This document shows, piece by piece, positions 26,981-41,014 of a stretch of 64,000 nucleotides of DNA (its first letter is position 1; every line of letters begins with the position of its first letter). The stretch lies in the NCBI RefSeq assembly GCF_041146795.1, contig NC_135170.1:24236033-24300032 (forward strand). Reading direction: 5' to 3'. The stretch comes from Maylandia zebra. Its lineage: Eukaryota > Chordata > Actinopteri > Cichliformes > Cichlidae. Below the pieces are notes generated by a model, which searched no databases, was not told where the DNA came from, and worked only from the letters and a program-made list of their open reading frames with translations. Position numbers and translations under genes: made by a program.

Positions 26981-27706
26981 GGAGAGAGAAAATATGTTTC
27001 ACGCATAATTTTTTAAGACTGCAGTTCTATATGGGAACAAGGCATGACTGTTAAATCTCCTTGATGACTACAGCGGTACACAGGTTAACATGTGTAAAAT
27101 GAAGCATATTTTTTAATGTCTGGTCTTTAAGTTTAGCTTCTCTTCTAACTCTTCCTGAGATGAATTTAACGTTTTAACTTCTGACAGCTGGGATAAGCTC
27201 CAGCACACCCTCCCCACAACCATGAATTGGATTAGTGGAAAAAAGTAGACGGATGGAACTTTTGACTAACTACATTAATTAAACATTTTTATGACCCATC
27301 CCTAAAACCAAGTGCACCCAGTGACAACACCAGCATGCCCCCAAATCTTTTTTTTATACTAGTTTAAACACTGTAAAATGAAGCGAAAATAAAAAAGAGG
27401 AGCCTAACAAAGGCATTTCGTAGATTCCTGCACCTCAGCTGCAAATGGTTTGACCTCTTTTGAGTTCTGTTTGTCTTTAGATGCCTTAAGTTGCTTTAAA
27501 AACTCAAACCTGTTGATTGTTAAGTGGATTTAAAGGCTACAGCAAAGGTTTTTAATTATCCTTCAAACTACTGTAACATTTCAACTACCCCCTGAGGGCT
27601 TGTACATCTAAGATTGAATCTATATTCTATCCAACATCAAACCAGAAAAGAAGGATGAAAGATTCTTGGGTCTACAGAAGCAGTGATACATGAGTGGGTA
27701 TTGCCA

Positions 27707-27724
27707 GACTCCCCCTTGTGGCAA
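27707..27724 (-). promoter_or_regulatory. Weak CTCF-like motif
   Basis: On the minus strand the core reads CCACAAGGGGGAG, two mismatches from the vertebrate CTCF core CCASYAGRKGGCRS. Weaker than the sites at 37691 and 55432. Confidence 0.3.
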
Positions 27725-30246
27725 AATAATACAACTGTAAACGACTACAGTCTGGCAGACAGGCAGGGACACTCAAAATTGTAAAGAGGCAACAGGACTC
27801 AAACTGAATTTAATTAGAGCCAAGGGTGATATCAAAATGTGTCCTCTCTTCCTTCACTCTCCATCTTTCACTCCGCAGCGTACCCCTGCTGGCACTCGGC
27901 GGACTCCAAAGAGTGTGGTTCTCCCAACTCAGTAGCTGATCAAAACCAGGTGGGAAGGCCTCCATGTGCTTTCCATTTGTGCAGGATGTAAATGGATTCA
28001 ATTAGATCCAAATGCACAACCTGTCAGCCAGGGGGAAGTGGCAGACTTTCAAAGGCCATTAGATTATGGACAGGATTTGGAATAAAAACTTCACTGGCCG
28101 GGATTGAGCTATTAAATTGGTTGATGTGAAACTACTGAAGTGATTTGAGCTCGCATGCTGACTGTGCACTGTTCATGTAGGTGCAAATTCTGTCACATAC
28201 ACCCATTCCTAAATTATCATTAGAAGAAGCCCCCACCCCTCAAGTTCTTTTTCCTTCTCTCGCTGTCACTCCCCCTCTCTCATGCACAACCTCTCACACA
28301 TGCGAGTGCAAACACACAAAGGGTATATGCATAAAGCAGTAATATGTTTTGAGACATATTGCCAGTGGCCTCACAATCTTGCCTGCATAACAAACAGGAG
28401 CTCTTACAGCTTTAAAGTCAAATGGCTCCATCAGTCATGGCTGTTAAGAAGCCCAGCCATAAAAATTAAAGACTTCCAGCAAACTGACCAACTGTAACAC
28501 GTTTGCTTTTTTTTGATTGGCTGCAATGAAATGATGTCTACTGCACACATTTGCTAACACTCAACAGTCTGTTTAAAGGTGCAAAATATTGTAAAACATG
28601 GCGGATGGTATGTTCTCAAAAAAAAAAGAAGCAATAACATAAGATTGGGAAGCCTTACAGAAAGGAATATTACAAGAGATGCAGATGCGTTAACTACAAA
28701 CCAGCTTCACTTATCATGCATTGGAGTGGGGGAGGGGCAGTCAAAAACAAAGGATCTGCCAACCCGATAGAGGCAAAACATACTGTGGGAGAGACCGTTC
28801 AGTTGATGACCTATGATTTTAATGAAGAGAGAGCCTTTACTTCACTAGTCTGATACAGGAGTGAATCAATGAGACATTTCTAAGCCATTATTATCAATCA
28901 CCATTGCTTAAGACAACCTAGTGAGCTCATTAGATAAAATGAACACCAGATTGATTGCAGAATGTGGCAAGTAAAAAGTAAGATGTAGAGTAGTGGGAGG
29001 TGATGGAAGAGAAAGGAAATGGGTCTCATGGATCTCTCCAGAAAAAAGAACTGGGGAGTGAAATTAAACGAGTAAGAGACAGGCCATGTGTCTTGAACTG
29101 TATTCCACATTTTTATTCAGATCTAATTATTTGCGTCTTTTCAGTCTAGTTTGAAAACCGCACAGAACTTAGGTGTTTTTATTTTGTTTGGGGGTTTGAT
29201 GCAGAGTTAGCCTCCGATGGCAAGATGTCATCAAACGGCGGTGACGAAATGACCACAAACCCTCGCTGCTTTAGAAATGATCTTGTGTCTCCCACACACA
29301 TCTAGCTGTACGTGTTCCACGCAGTTAATTACGAGTCACTTTGATAATATGTGGACATATTATTAAAGTGGGGGAGGAAAATGAAAAGGAAGGGGAAAAA
29401 CTGAGGGGGACAGAAATGAGAAAAATAAAAGAACAAAAGGAAGAAAAATCAGCGAAGTCACAAGAGGAAGAAAACAAAGAGAAGGAAACAACAACGTAAT
29501 AGACTGCTCTGTCTGAATAGGGGGAAGGTACGAGAGCCCCGCTGGTGTAGGATTTTGGCTGTTGTGTTGCTGCAGTGGATTGAAAAGTGAATATATGTAA
29601 AGGAGGGTCAGTATGAAAGCAGCAGAATCCCACTCTGTCTCCACCTAGGATGGAACAGATGGGCCCACAACTCCAGCTGTTGCCAGATGTGACTATAGAA
29701 CCATCTGCATGAGCTATTACCATGTGTGTGTGTGTGTGTGTGTTAAAAAAAGAAGAAGAAGGGGGGGGGGGAGGCATGCACAGAAAGTTGCAGCTTATAT
29801 GAGTCAAACTGAGTAATGTCACTATTTTTGATGATTTGATCCTGACAATTTCTCTCTGCAATTATTCCCTCTAAGAATTATGGATGATCCAGATAGCCTC
29901 GAGGTGCACGTGGGCTGTTTTATGGGAGAGAAAAACAGCTAAATGTTTAATTACTGGAACATAGTTTGAAGTGTGTATATAAAAAAACAGATCATAAACT
30001 GTAGCTGTACAAACACAGTTTGATCTCCCCCATGTGACTGCTTCTATTCATCAGTTCAGTCATACTGACGCACGTACAGCATTCATAAAAGGCATGTTTC
30101 TTTCTATTTTAGCGCAATGGTACATGCACATCTCTTTTTTTTTAAACTATTGTACTGAAGTGTAAAAACAATACTTCAACTTCTCTTAGGGCCCCATAAC
30201 ATCATCCACTCGTTTAGCTGGAAATATCGAAGAAAAGAAATTGATG

Positions 30247-30330
30247 TCAGAATCAGAATCAGAATCAGAATACTTTGTTGATCCCTGGGGGAAATTATTT
30301 TTTGTTACAGTGCTCCATTTTAAACCAACA
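30247..30330. repeat. Fish interspersed repeat with (CAGAAT)n end
   Basis: Four AATCAG units lead into 'tactttgttgatccctggggg' and 'tttgttacagtgctcc', the well-known teleost block usually read as 'tactttattgatccc'. Copies of this kind are abundant in fish; the (AATCAG)n end resembles the tail of a retroposed element. Confidence 0.7.
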
Positions 30331-31682
30331 TGTGACTGAAAAACCAAAAACGAGATCAAAGACATAAAAAGCAGAAAGTCATCTTTTGTATGATCGTAGA
30401 ATATAAAACCTGATGAGACATATAAAGCCATAAAGTGTTATGAGACCCCGGGAGATGGCAGATTAAAAAGTGCAAGGGCAATTTCCACCAATAAAGTTGG
30501 AGACAGCGGCTGCTCCACCGCTGTGCTCTGCTCCACCAGGCAAAGAGAATGGTCTGAATAGATTTCAGCAACCTTCATAAGGCCAGGACTAAAGCCAATC
30601 AATTAATGCCCCCCCCAACAATAACGAACACAGACAGGTAGAAATGCTTTCAGAGCCGGTGCATGTTTGATGCTCGCTGGGTTCCAACGTCATGTGGCAT
30701 TGAGCAGGAAAGTCAGGGTCTACTCTCTGCATGCGCATGGCTTCGTTCTTTGTGTGTGTACACGGGTCTGTGTTCTAATGTATTCCTGTGTGTATGTCTG
30801 TGTTGAAAAGCTCACTATTGAATGAGTACATTCAACAGAGCGCTGTGCTCTTTAAATGCCAATGAAAATAAAGAAAGGGAAATTGTAGGCACTCTGAAGC
30901 AACAGGGAAAAAACCAACAGAGCGAGACAGAGAAAGCAAAACCTTACCGCGCCAAGAGAGACTTCACAAGGTTTAGCAGCCCTCCACTCAAATATATAGG
31001 GGCCATAAATCCTCTACTTAATGTCTTTTGGGCTCGACTTTTTATGGGCAGTGACAGCGACAGTGAGTGACTTCTTTTTTTTTTTTTATGTTAATCAACA
31101 CAGCAAATTTCAACAGCCCTGTCTGGACAAACTCCAGCTTGTACTCTCTGAAAAACTCCAATTCCAGTAATGAAAGTCGACATTACGTTCTGCTGCACTA
31201 CACAAGACATTCAGAGGGATGTAAAATATTATGTTTCCACTGAAGTTTCGCGGGAGTAAATCATTAAATAGAAACCGGACAGCTCATTGCATGACACTGC
31301 GCTGTTTTAAAGACCACACTTGAAGAAATAAAGGTATTATGTCTCTTTCTGGCATTCTTGGTAGATCCTATTCGAGTCCTAGGAATTTAATTTACTGCGA
31401 CAATACACGTGCAACCTTACAGAAGAAGTTGCGCTTAAGTATCAGCTGTAAAATTTACTACTTAGGAATCAAAAGTAATAGTCATCTTTATGAAGAATGG
31501 CCCCTTCCGGAGCGCTAAATTATTAATGCACAAAGCTGTAGGGAGGATTTTAATGTAGTTGTGCAAACTATTTCAAACAGTGTTAGACAGTCTGAACACC
31601 TATTATCATTTCAGGAAATGTGGGATTGTCAGAAAGAAGGGGTGCTGTTCACACACAGAACCCAACATTTTGTGAAATGTGC

Positions 31683-31686
31683 TTCT

Positions 31687-31742
<56 letters not shown>

Positions 31743-31750
31743 TTTTTTTT
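31683..31750. repeat. (TTTC)n microsatellite
   Basis: About fifteen TTTC units ending in a T run, strictly pyrimidine on the plus strand. Confidence 0.95.
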
Positions 31751-32485
31751 GGTGTAGTATTAAATGTGAAAAATCTATATTGTCACATTTGTGTGAAAAA
31801 TATGAAGCTAGACCTAACAACTTTGCTCAGGATGAAGATTCAAAGCAGGGTCAAATGGATAACCTGGCTGTGTTTAAAAGGAACAGAGTACACTTACTAG
31901 CACTATGGATTAACTTATTTTTGTTTGATCTATAGCAAAGTGAATATGTCAATATGTTTTGATCTCCTGCTGTTAAAAAAACAGTAAAATTGATGATATT
32001 TTTAACTGAATGGAATATTGAGCATAGAATACAATAATATTGTGAATGTCTGAGAGGTCCAGCTAAGAAAATCAAACATGCTGAGGCAATACTTCATAGA
32101 CAGCTGGGCCTAGTCAGTGCCACTTGTCACATAACTGTCCATCCCTCTAAAAGTGCACAACTTTAAGCCTTAATACAATGTAAACAGCAGAGTTTGTTGT
32201 AAAACATTTTAACATGGGAGTCTGTGGAGATTAATCACAGACTTTGTACAGATGAACACAGCCACTGTGATGTCACCCACTGGTTTTAGACTTCCCTTTT
32301 AAAGCCTTAACTTTAGCATTGTTTAGGGGTTTTTTGAAGCACCAAGATATCGGCTAATGTTAGCTAGCTGTACTCATAATCTGCATGGGTGCAAGGCAAA
32401 TACATTCAGATCAGTTAATGAATGCTTACATGCTAACAAAACACTAGAATTTCACTCACCACAACTGAAGATTGAACAGGTTGTA

Positions 32486-32590
32486 GACAATTATGCACCA
32501 TCATTCACAGTGACATTTAGGCGTTTCAGCAATCATGTGCAGTGCCAAAAAAATACTTTGTCCAAGGATTACTCACTGTTTTCTTTGATG
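32486..32590. repeat. Dispersed repeat, copy 1
   Basis: About 105 bp aligning in the same orientation to 34171-34276. Shared landmarks are ACAATxATGCxCCATCATTC, CAATCATG and TGTCCAAGGATTACTC. The flanks at 32.24-32.33 and 33.00-33.13 kb ('gtgatgtcacccactggttt', 'cctgcagccagaattgacca') resemble another common fish MITE, so the whole 32.2-33.2 kb region may be a mosaic of old repeats. Confidence 0.65.
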
Positions 32591-33138
32591 AAAAAACACA
32601 CAGAAAGCTAAATTATGTATCAGATCATTCAATTAAAAATGCTCCAAAAGGCAGGTAGAGCATAAACACACAGTGGACAATTCAGTGGATTTTAGGCCGT
32701 TAGCTAGAGCAGGTATGTTAGAAAAGCTATCAATCAAGGGACCGTCCCCTTTAGTCCACAAATCAAAACATTCTCCAACCGAACAGCTGTTATGATGGAG
32801 GAAACTACTCATGTAGGCTAAAAACATATATTATACTTCTTCATGCTGTTAAAGTAACTAGTGAAAGTCAAGTGGCCATTAGAGGAACTGCAGTTTGGCT
32901 TGGCTTGGCTTTTCAGTCCTGACATCACAGCAAAATTTAGAAATCTGAAATCAAGTCAGCGAGGGGAAAAGGTGCATTTCAAACTAAATTCCTGAATTAC
33001 TTTGTATGCTAGCAGAGACTGTATAAAAGACTGACACAGCCACCATCCTGCAACCCATTTGTTTTGGATTCCACATTTTAAAACCACTTGCACATTGGGT
33101 TCCTGCAGCCAGAATTGACCATACTAGCTTGACCATAC

Positions 33139-33181
33139 ATGCTTTGTTACGTCCAAACGCTTTATGGACATAACAAAGCAT
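33139..33181. repeat. Inverted repeat (16-bp stem with one mismatch)
   Basis: ATGCTTTGTTACGTCC pairs with GGACATAACAAAGCAT across an 11-nt spacer with a single C/A mismatch. It sits inside the mosaic of old repeats and may be a remnant of a MITE terminus. Confidence 0.75.
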
Positions 33182-33507
33182 TTGAGTTATAAAATGAGTT
33201 ACAACTTAACCACATTTCAGTTGCTGCTCGAGAGCAACTCGCCTTTGGTATAGAGTTTCAGTGTGTTGTATAACTCCCAGCATCCACATCCACCCATACA
33301 TCCGACCTTCATTTGCCTGAAGTGAGTATCCTTTACAACCAAGATTCCCATCTCTGAATATCCACTTTCTTTAAACGTCTCACCTCCGGTTTGTAATGTA
33401 AGCTTTTTGTTTCAAATCTAGATTTGATTTTTGATTTTTTTTAAAGTCACAAGTATGTTTTTCCCACATTGGATTCACAGCCAAAGGAGGCGGTGGATGG
33501 TTTAGAG

Positions 33508-33827
33508 CAGCGGTCCCCAACCTTTTTTGCGCCACGGACCGGTTTATGCCCGACAATATTTTCATGGACCGGCCTTTAAGGTGTCGCGGATAAATACAAC
33601 AAAATAAAACTAGTACAGGTCCCGAAAAAAAGAAAATTTATTCATAACACACGTGAAAAGACCAAGGAAAACCGAGTAAACGATAAAAACGATAACAAAA
33701 TAACGCTGAAAACCGATAAAAACCCTGAAAACTATACATTTCACACCTGAGCCTTAACTCTCGCGGCCCGGTACCAAACGACTCACGGACCGGTACCGGA
33801 CCGAGGCCCAGGGGTTGGGGACCGCTG
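33508..33827. mobile_element. hAT-type MITE with intact ends and target-site duplication
   Basis: A 320-bp element with perfect 15-bp terminal inverted repeats (CAGCGGTCCCCAACC at the left, its exact complement at the right). It is flanked on both sides by the identical 8-bp sequence GTTTAGAG (33500-33507 and 33828-33835), the target-duplication length of hAT transposons. Subterminal inner repeats (CACGGACCGGT near 33533 and CGGACCGGTACCGG near 33785) are also inverted. It has no open reading frame and depends on a transposase elsewhere. Perfect TIRs and duplication imply a fairly young insertion. Confidence 0.93.
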
Positions 33828-34170
33828 GTTTAGAGACTCTTTTAAAGGCACTATATTTTCCCTTAAATTTCACTGGAATAAAGTCAAACATTGCAGAAAT
33901 CGCCAAGAATAGCGCAAGTGAAGTCAGAGAGTTGAGAAAAAAATGCACTTTACTATATTCTAACTCTACCCATCCTTTTTTAGTATGATTCAGTTAACTC
34001 AAAGGTTATGACATGATTCTTATACTCTGAAATACTTTTCTTCATTCTTATGCATGTAATTAAAAGCTTTAAACATTCTCATATATGTGTATATTTTTTT
34101 GTGGGAACCCTTCGTTGTTTAATGGTTACTCATGTTTTTACACCCCCTCACCTTGTAACCAGTCCAGCAC

Positions 34171-34276
34171 AGACAATCATGCCCCATCATTCACAATAAC
34201 ATTGAGGTGTTTCAACAATCATGAGTGTGCCCAAACAATGCTCTGTCCAAGGATTACTCGCTCTGTTTTCTTTGGG
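34171..34276. repeat. Dispersed repeat, copy 2
   Basis: Second copy of the 32486-32590 sequence, same orientation, 1.7 kb away. The copies differ by substitutions and small indels, so the duplication is not recent. Confidence 0.65.
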
Positions 34277-37200
34277 GAGTCAGTTTGTTTTTCTGTTTTG
34301 TCCATATATCCATGACTCCATATAAGCAAACCCTGTGATGTCAGCCTTTTTTATCCATGTTTGTGGTTGCTCAGCGTCGGTCTTGATGGCTCATCAAGTT
34401 GTCATGGCCTTGCAGCTTTTACAGCATTCCTTTCTTTATGTCCAAGAGGCTTTTTCTTTTTTCTTCTTCTTTTTTTTAGTGCACACTAACTCTTCTGTAA
34501 AATAAACCCATGAATAGACCAAAAGCTTTGAGGCGCACTCAAGGCCAGGTACGCTGTGTTGATATTGGAGGAGCACTGTTTTCCCTCAGAGAGTGATGCC
34601 ACTTTGGACCTGGCCTTCCTTTTCGGGGACCAGTGGGAGGTCAAAGTCTTTGAAAGTCTTTGCTGTGGGTTTTTTGTGTGTGTGAAAACAAAGGTCCTTG
34701 TGCTACATAGAAGAAAGCTGCATGGGATTGAAAAAAGAGCAAGAAGAGGAAAGTTTGGTCACTGTGGGCTTGGTTGCACACTCGGTAGAAGAGTGATCAT
34801 CAGTGGCGAAAGGAGGTGGAGGGAGAGATGGTGACTGAGTGATTAACGGCCCACGAGATGTGATAGATGTCTTTAATAACGTCGGGCTGTTTTCTTAGTG
34901 TCCTCGAGGATTTGTTGTTATTAAGAAGCAGGTCTTATTATGATGACCACCTCTCTCGTAGTCTCCCACATCACGCTGGGCTTCGGTCCAGACAGTCAAA
35001 ATAAACACTAGTCAAAAGCCCCGCCGCCCCGTACTTGCGCTGATGTGGCACTTGTTGATGGTGCCAGCATGTCTCAGTCCTGACTGAGGCATATGTGTTC
35101 TCACATCAGCAGTGAGGAAAAAACACAGAACATCGTATCACCTGTTGAATCAGCTGGAACCTGCAACCAGTGATCTAGCAACACTATATGACAGGGTAAC
35201 TACCACGATGATGTTTAGGTAAGTGGTGTATAATGGTTTTCATAGGCATTTCCATTATTGGAAGGAGAAGAAGATAAAGGATCTCATTAGGAAATGCATG
35301 TTTGACCATGGGAGCCATAAGAAGTTGTGCTCATCATCGCTGGAAAACAAAATGAGAACATTTTATTGTACTTCCTTTTCTTCTCCAAATAAAAATCACA
35401 AACACTCTCTCCTTTAGTGTGTCTAAGTAGCTCCAAGCTCTATCACAGACATAGAGTTGGTGAAGGCCCATGTTTTATTAATTTGCAGATGAGCTCAGCT
35501 ATTGATGGTGTTGGCCGCCCATGGGTTCAATTAGGATAATACAGGGAGAGGGGCAGATTATGGGCGGCTATTTAAGTGAGGGTATATCTCTTCCTGACAG
35601 TTATAGTCCAAATGCAACAAATTGCCCTTTGGTGGCTGCGAGCGGCGCCATATCGGTCCTCTGGTGATGAAACATGCCAGTGTGGCAGGTCAGCCGTGTT
35701 GAGACGACACCAGGCTGTGTGAGCCGCGTAGCTTGTCCTCTCTGAACTAACAACGCAGGCCTGAGTGCAGCCCATTTCCATTCAGTTAATAGGGTCCATT
35801 TAGAAAACAGCAGTCTATATGGTGGTGTGCTGAGTGCATGTTCTACCCAGCCAACCCTAAACAGTCCCACTTAGCATGACACTCTCTAAACTATTGCACT
35901 TATTCTCTGCAGGGCTCTCTGGGTTGAAAGCCCGCAAGTTTTGACAGTTCAACAGAGCAAAATGGAACCACGTAAACATCACATTTTACAAATACAAGAC
36001 AGCGTGGGTGAATATTCTCCTAAGCATTCATAAAAGGAGGAACAGCTGCAGCATGCATGTGACACACAGAACTCTGGGATGAACGTTTATAGCGTCCGAT
36101 TGGGGCCCAGACTCGGCTGTGCGATGAAAAGCTTAAACTGTACATTGCCCGTGGAATGTATTGTGTGAAATTGAATAGGGAGGCCATAAAGTGGACTGGA
36201 GACAGCGGCCCAAGCATGCAGAGCTGGTTATCTTCCTTGTCTGGTCAGTCCGGTCAAAGCTTTAAAACAGCTCTATAGATAGAGGCCGCACTGTGCTTTC
36301 TTTCGCTCAGGAAAATGACGACTGTGTTTCAGCTGCATTGGAGCTGCATGTTTAGGCTACAGTCACTGAGGTAATCCAGCCCTCCCGTCCACACTCGGAC
36401 ATCAGCATTTAGGAAAGTGAGCACTCACAGGAGCAGTGCAGGTCAGCTCATAAAGGAGAAGGAAGAAGATCCTTAGTTTTTGTTTTTACTTAAGAGCAAG
36501 TCGTTTTAGCCTGAGTGCTGTGCTTTAGTAGCCATACATTCCGTATTTTAACGACCTCTATCCTCAGATGACTTTCCCTGCTATGTGTTGTTTTTTTCAG
36601 ATATTGCAATATTTTTATTCTGGCAGTAAAATTATTGATCAAGGCCAAGTGTATAAAGAGAAAATACTCAACATTTCACAATCACCTGAAAATTTATTCA
36701 TCTTGATTCCTGACCTGTACAGTACTTTATCATCCGGACCACTAATCCTTCCCTCTCCTTGTTTGCCTGCCCTGGCTTTCCTTGTTCCCATCCCCAGCCA
36801 GGCAGGGGCAATAGGGCACTGCTAATGTGCTCGGTGGGTCATTAATCCTTAGGATGGCCGTGGGCAGCAGAGCAGGCGAGCTTTGTTGTTTGATATCGGG
36901 CGAAATGGTGATGGGAGGCAAAGCAGATGTTTGTGTTGGCTGGAGAAGGAAAACACCATACTTGATGCCAACCCAATCACCATTTCATGCCAGGCAACAG
37001 CTGCCCAAATACATTTCAGCCAGAGTCTGGCAAACAGAGTCAAAGGTGACCAGAGCAGCTTAACACAGACTTTTTCTGTCTTTTCTCATGTTCTTTTAGT
37101 CCTTACACTTATACGTATAACTATATATACACCTGAATGTCCATTACTTGAGGGACTGCCCTGTGAACATTATTTAGAACAATGTTGGTTAGATTATTCC

Positions 37201-37690
37201 AGGAGCTTTGGTATCTGCAAATCTTGAAACTGAAGGTGAACCAGACACTGATGAATGTAAAACATGCACAGGTTTCTCTGTCTGCCTGCACTGTTGTGTG
37301 TAACTGGTGTTCACCGTGCATTCACCTTTAAAGCGAGATGGGAATCAGCCGAGAGGACACACAGAAAAGGAGCCATAGACTAACCCAGATTTTTAGCTGG
37401 CCATGGTAAAAATATAACAATGTATGCGCATACATAGACCGCAGAACAAGGACAGCGCATTTAACTCTCTCCTGCTTCTCCACTCAACTGATGGGAGCCA
37501 TTCATCATCGCCCACCTTCATATCTGTGTGCTGAAAGGAAAGGACTCTGTGTGTGTGTGTTTCTATGTAACAACTGATTAAAGATAAATATCTTCTATGT
37601 AGCTCACATGTCTTGATCCTGCTGTGGAGTTGTTTACTGTTTATGAGTTTCAGACTGCAATGAACACCGTTGTCTAGCTAACAGAGTGTG

Positions 37691-37704
37691 CTGCCCTCTG
37701 CTGC
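37691..37704 (-). promoter_or_regulatory. Strong CTCF-like motif
   Basis: Reverse complement reads GCAGCAGAGGGCAG, matching the vertebrate CTCF core CCASYAGRKGGCRS at 13 of 14 positions. It lies in the gene-poor block about 3 kb beyond the fam104a 3' end, a sensible place for an insulator. Motif match only. Confidence 0.45.
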
Positions 37705-40700
37705 TCTGTTTGAGAACATCTGTGCTTAGAACATCTGCCGCTTCCACAGCACAGACTGGGATGCACACTCAACCCTACTGGGGTTGTTTTAATGGCAGGT
37801 TGGTGCAGGAGCAGCCTTTGGGCTTTTGCAAAACTTCAATGACACTTAATGTTAAATAAGATCAGAAAAGTTAGATTAATTCATAAATAAATACATAATT
37901 ACATACTTGGTTAAAATAAAGACAGCCCTTGGCCAACTTTAGCTGTTGTACCTTTTACAGTTTATTACTTCATCAACTTAAAGAATCATTTTTGGAAGCA
38001 ATATTGTATAATATCTTTAATAGGCTTCTTTCCTCCCTCATGCATATTGGAAAAAGAAATTAAATCTATTTATCTCTCTCTCTCTATATGTATATATATC
38101 TGTCCACAACAAAACAAGAGGATATTCTGATATACTTCAGATGATGATGCTTAGATGAAAGGCTGTATGTTGCTGTATATTAGTTAAATCATGCACCTGC
38201 AGAAAGAGGTATATCTGTACAATGCGGGAACATTTCTAACCCATTTGTCATCTCTAATTTAGCAGAGGTGGAGTGGGTGAATCAAAGGAGGCAAGTAATG
38301 AGCGCCCACAGTAGCCAGTACGGTAACCGTGGTTACATGTGGTGCATTAATGTATGTAATCTATTACTGTGTCTGTGACAAGGACACATAGCATGCTAAT
38401 TAAAGAAACCTTTCATTGTGCTTCCCTTAGACACAGGTCATGTCTCATTAAAGATGGTCTCAGTGCATGGGGAGCCATTCATTACTGGAGGAAAAAAAAA
38501 AAAGTGGATAGATGGGATACCTGTATGCATAGACTTTCCACAATGAGCAAACCTGACAGCATGAATAGCCAATAGAAAACATTCCTTCTTGCACTGAAAA
38601 TTAAGAGTTGATATATTAACAACAAACCAAAAGACATCATTACTTTGGAAAGCATAAAACATTTGGTGACCAGAAGCAAAAAAAAAAAAAAAGAAAGACA
38701 ACTGTTGAAAAATCAATAAATTTTATTTATGAAATGAGAGGATATTCACAAAAGAATCATTGCCACATTAATATCATGTACATTACTAAATATATAATAT
38801 AGAAAAAATATAAAATTGAACAAAAATAAACCACATCTTCAAAAGGCTTTCATTTCTGCCATGCCAGTTTAAAAATTAAAATAAAAGAAAAACAACAACT
38901 GAGTTTAGTCCTGGGACAATGATTTAAATAAATCAATCCCAACAGGATGCTAGAAACCCACCTGGATGTTTGGTGCAGAGGGACACTCATGCAGCAATAT
39001 CTGAATGGTAGTGCACAGGCAGAAAAAACTATCTGCTCTTTAGTGGCTCCAGTAATAATTGCAGTCCAAGCCTATTTTTTATTTTTTAAACCTAAAAGGC
39101 TGCACCGCAACTCTGTCTGGACAGAAACAACTAGCTGTCCCCCAAATGCACCATCCCCTGTACAATAAAGGAAAGAAAGAAAAAAAACAAAAAAAACTGA
39201 GAAAATAAGACATCTGGAAGGCTGTAGAGCTAATGGGTGTTATTACTGTTTGGATTTCTCTTTGTGGTCACGAGATAAAAAGGTAACATACTGGATCACT
39301 TTTCCATGGTCACAAAACACTAAAATTATCTTTACTTCGTCTGAGCTCAACTCACAATAATCAAAGTACTCTTGTGTTTTTGTTAGTCAGCTTTGTCCAC
39401 TCAATTTTATACCAACCAGCCTCTATTGTCATTATTATAAGAAAAAATAATAATACAGACAAATAAGAGCATTCCCACTGTCCCTTTTGATCATTATATT
39501 CATTTGGAAATGGCTTCATCCAGTTGTTATTTAAAACAGTAACATTATAATTACATGCACCTTATTATAGATGATTCAGTCTGCATTAAGGCTGAGTGGT
39601 CGACCAATCTTATCAGATAACTTTCACAAAACTTGCAATACAGAGGTATATTATTTTAGGTCTAATTGGAATTAACTACCTTACCCTAGCTCCCATGTTG
39701 GCCAGGAGGCTATTCTCGTGGTTTTCATGTCATTTCCCTGCCTCTCCAGTACTTATCACGTTCCACAAATAGACTTAAACGCCATTGAATTGGACTACAG
39801 TTAAAGATGTTGGTTCTTGTCCTGATCTGCACATCTGCTGAGCTTTGCATTATGAAACATGTACAATTTCTGCGTCTGCTGCAGATTCTGGCTGAAGTGA
39901 CCTTTCAGCTTACAGCTGATTTCGTACCGAGCCAGAAAAGAGCCTTCTTGGGATAACAGACTCACTGAAGGCAGCTGAAAGTTTCCCAGCTAGCAGAAAA
40001 AAGGTGGGGCTAGCTGGTTAGCAGTGCCATGGCTTTCAAACTAAAATAACAAGGTACTGAATTGAGAAAAAAAAAAAAAAAAAAAAAGTAAAAGCAAAAG
40101 CACTGGTCCATCTTTTTATTTATTTTTTTTAAATTCAGTATCTTGTTATTATTAACATGAACTAACAAAAAGTGTGATTCAAGTGATCCACACATGGTAA
40201 ATTTCAAAATCAGAAGTAAATTAAACTACATGAAAATGAACACAAGAATGCAATGGCACTGAAAATATTTTACCAGTCAAACTGTTGGAAATTCTCTGTA
40301 GTGGAGTGTTATCAATCCTTCAAAAATGTGACCTTCTCCGTGACCCAACTCTAACACGTTTGATTGAGATGCATTTACAAAACAGTAAATCAGGTATTTA
40401 AATAATTAAGGGTTGAAAAGATCTTGTCCTTTGCCAAGTTAACAGCCATGGTTTCTACAGCCCCCCATAAAGTAGTCCCTGTCTGATTATGAAAGCAAAT
40501 GAGCAGTCCAAGACAAGTGCAAATCCTCCCTGAGACTGGTCTATGTACTTACACAGACATCTGATTCAGCATTTTACAACCCCCATTCCCCTACTAGAAG
40601 CCTAAAGCAGTCACACTGACCAGCCTAAAATTGTGTATGGTGGCACCTTGACAGCTTGCTTTGTTTTCACACAACATTTAAGACAAAATACATGGATTCA

Positions 40701-40825
40701 TCATCATCTTCTAGTCACAATAAGGCTCATAGAGAAGCACGTAAACCAGACTGGTCGGAAAATAAGTGGATCAAAAGAATGGTTGTTGATCACAGTTATT
40801 ATTGCTAAAATGATTATCATTATGA

Positions 40826-40831
40826 TTTATT
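40826..40831 (-). terminator. Candidate polyadenylation signal of fam104a
   Basis: AATAAA on the minus strand about 185 nt past the fam104a stop codon. It is the nearest canonical signal; further AATAAA hexamers lie near 40.1 and 38.7 kb, so a longer 3' UTR is possible. Confidence 0.5.
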
Positions 40832-41014
40832 TTAATGATGAACCATCCTCAGACACATGACCAGATGCTGGTCTCCATCCACACATCTATAGAGCTGTGA
40901 CATACCACAGTGGAGATGGGTGGGGAAGAGATGTGTGAAGTGACTCAGCATGTGATCCTCATACTCATCTCAGAGCTTCAATCCTCTGGCGACAGACAGA
41001 GGGACGTTATGTCG

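Noticed and set aside
29325-29861. 178-codon minus-strand open frame
   Set aside because: Composition driven by GAA/AAG-rich plus-strand sequence (Ser/Phe/Pro runs); no recognised domain.
33139-33181. Hairpin considered as a microRNA precursor
   Set aside because: The stem is only 16 bp with an 11-nt loop and no flanking pairing, too short for a pre-miRNA, and it lies in repeat-derived sequence.
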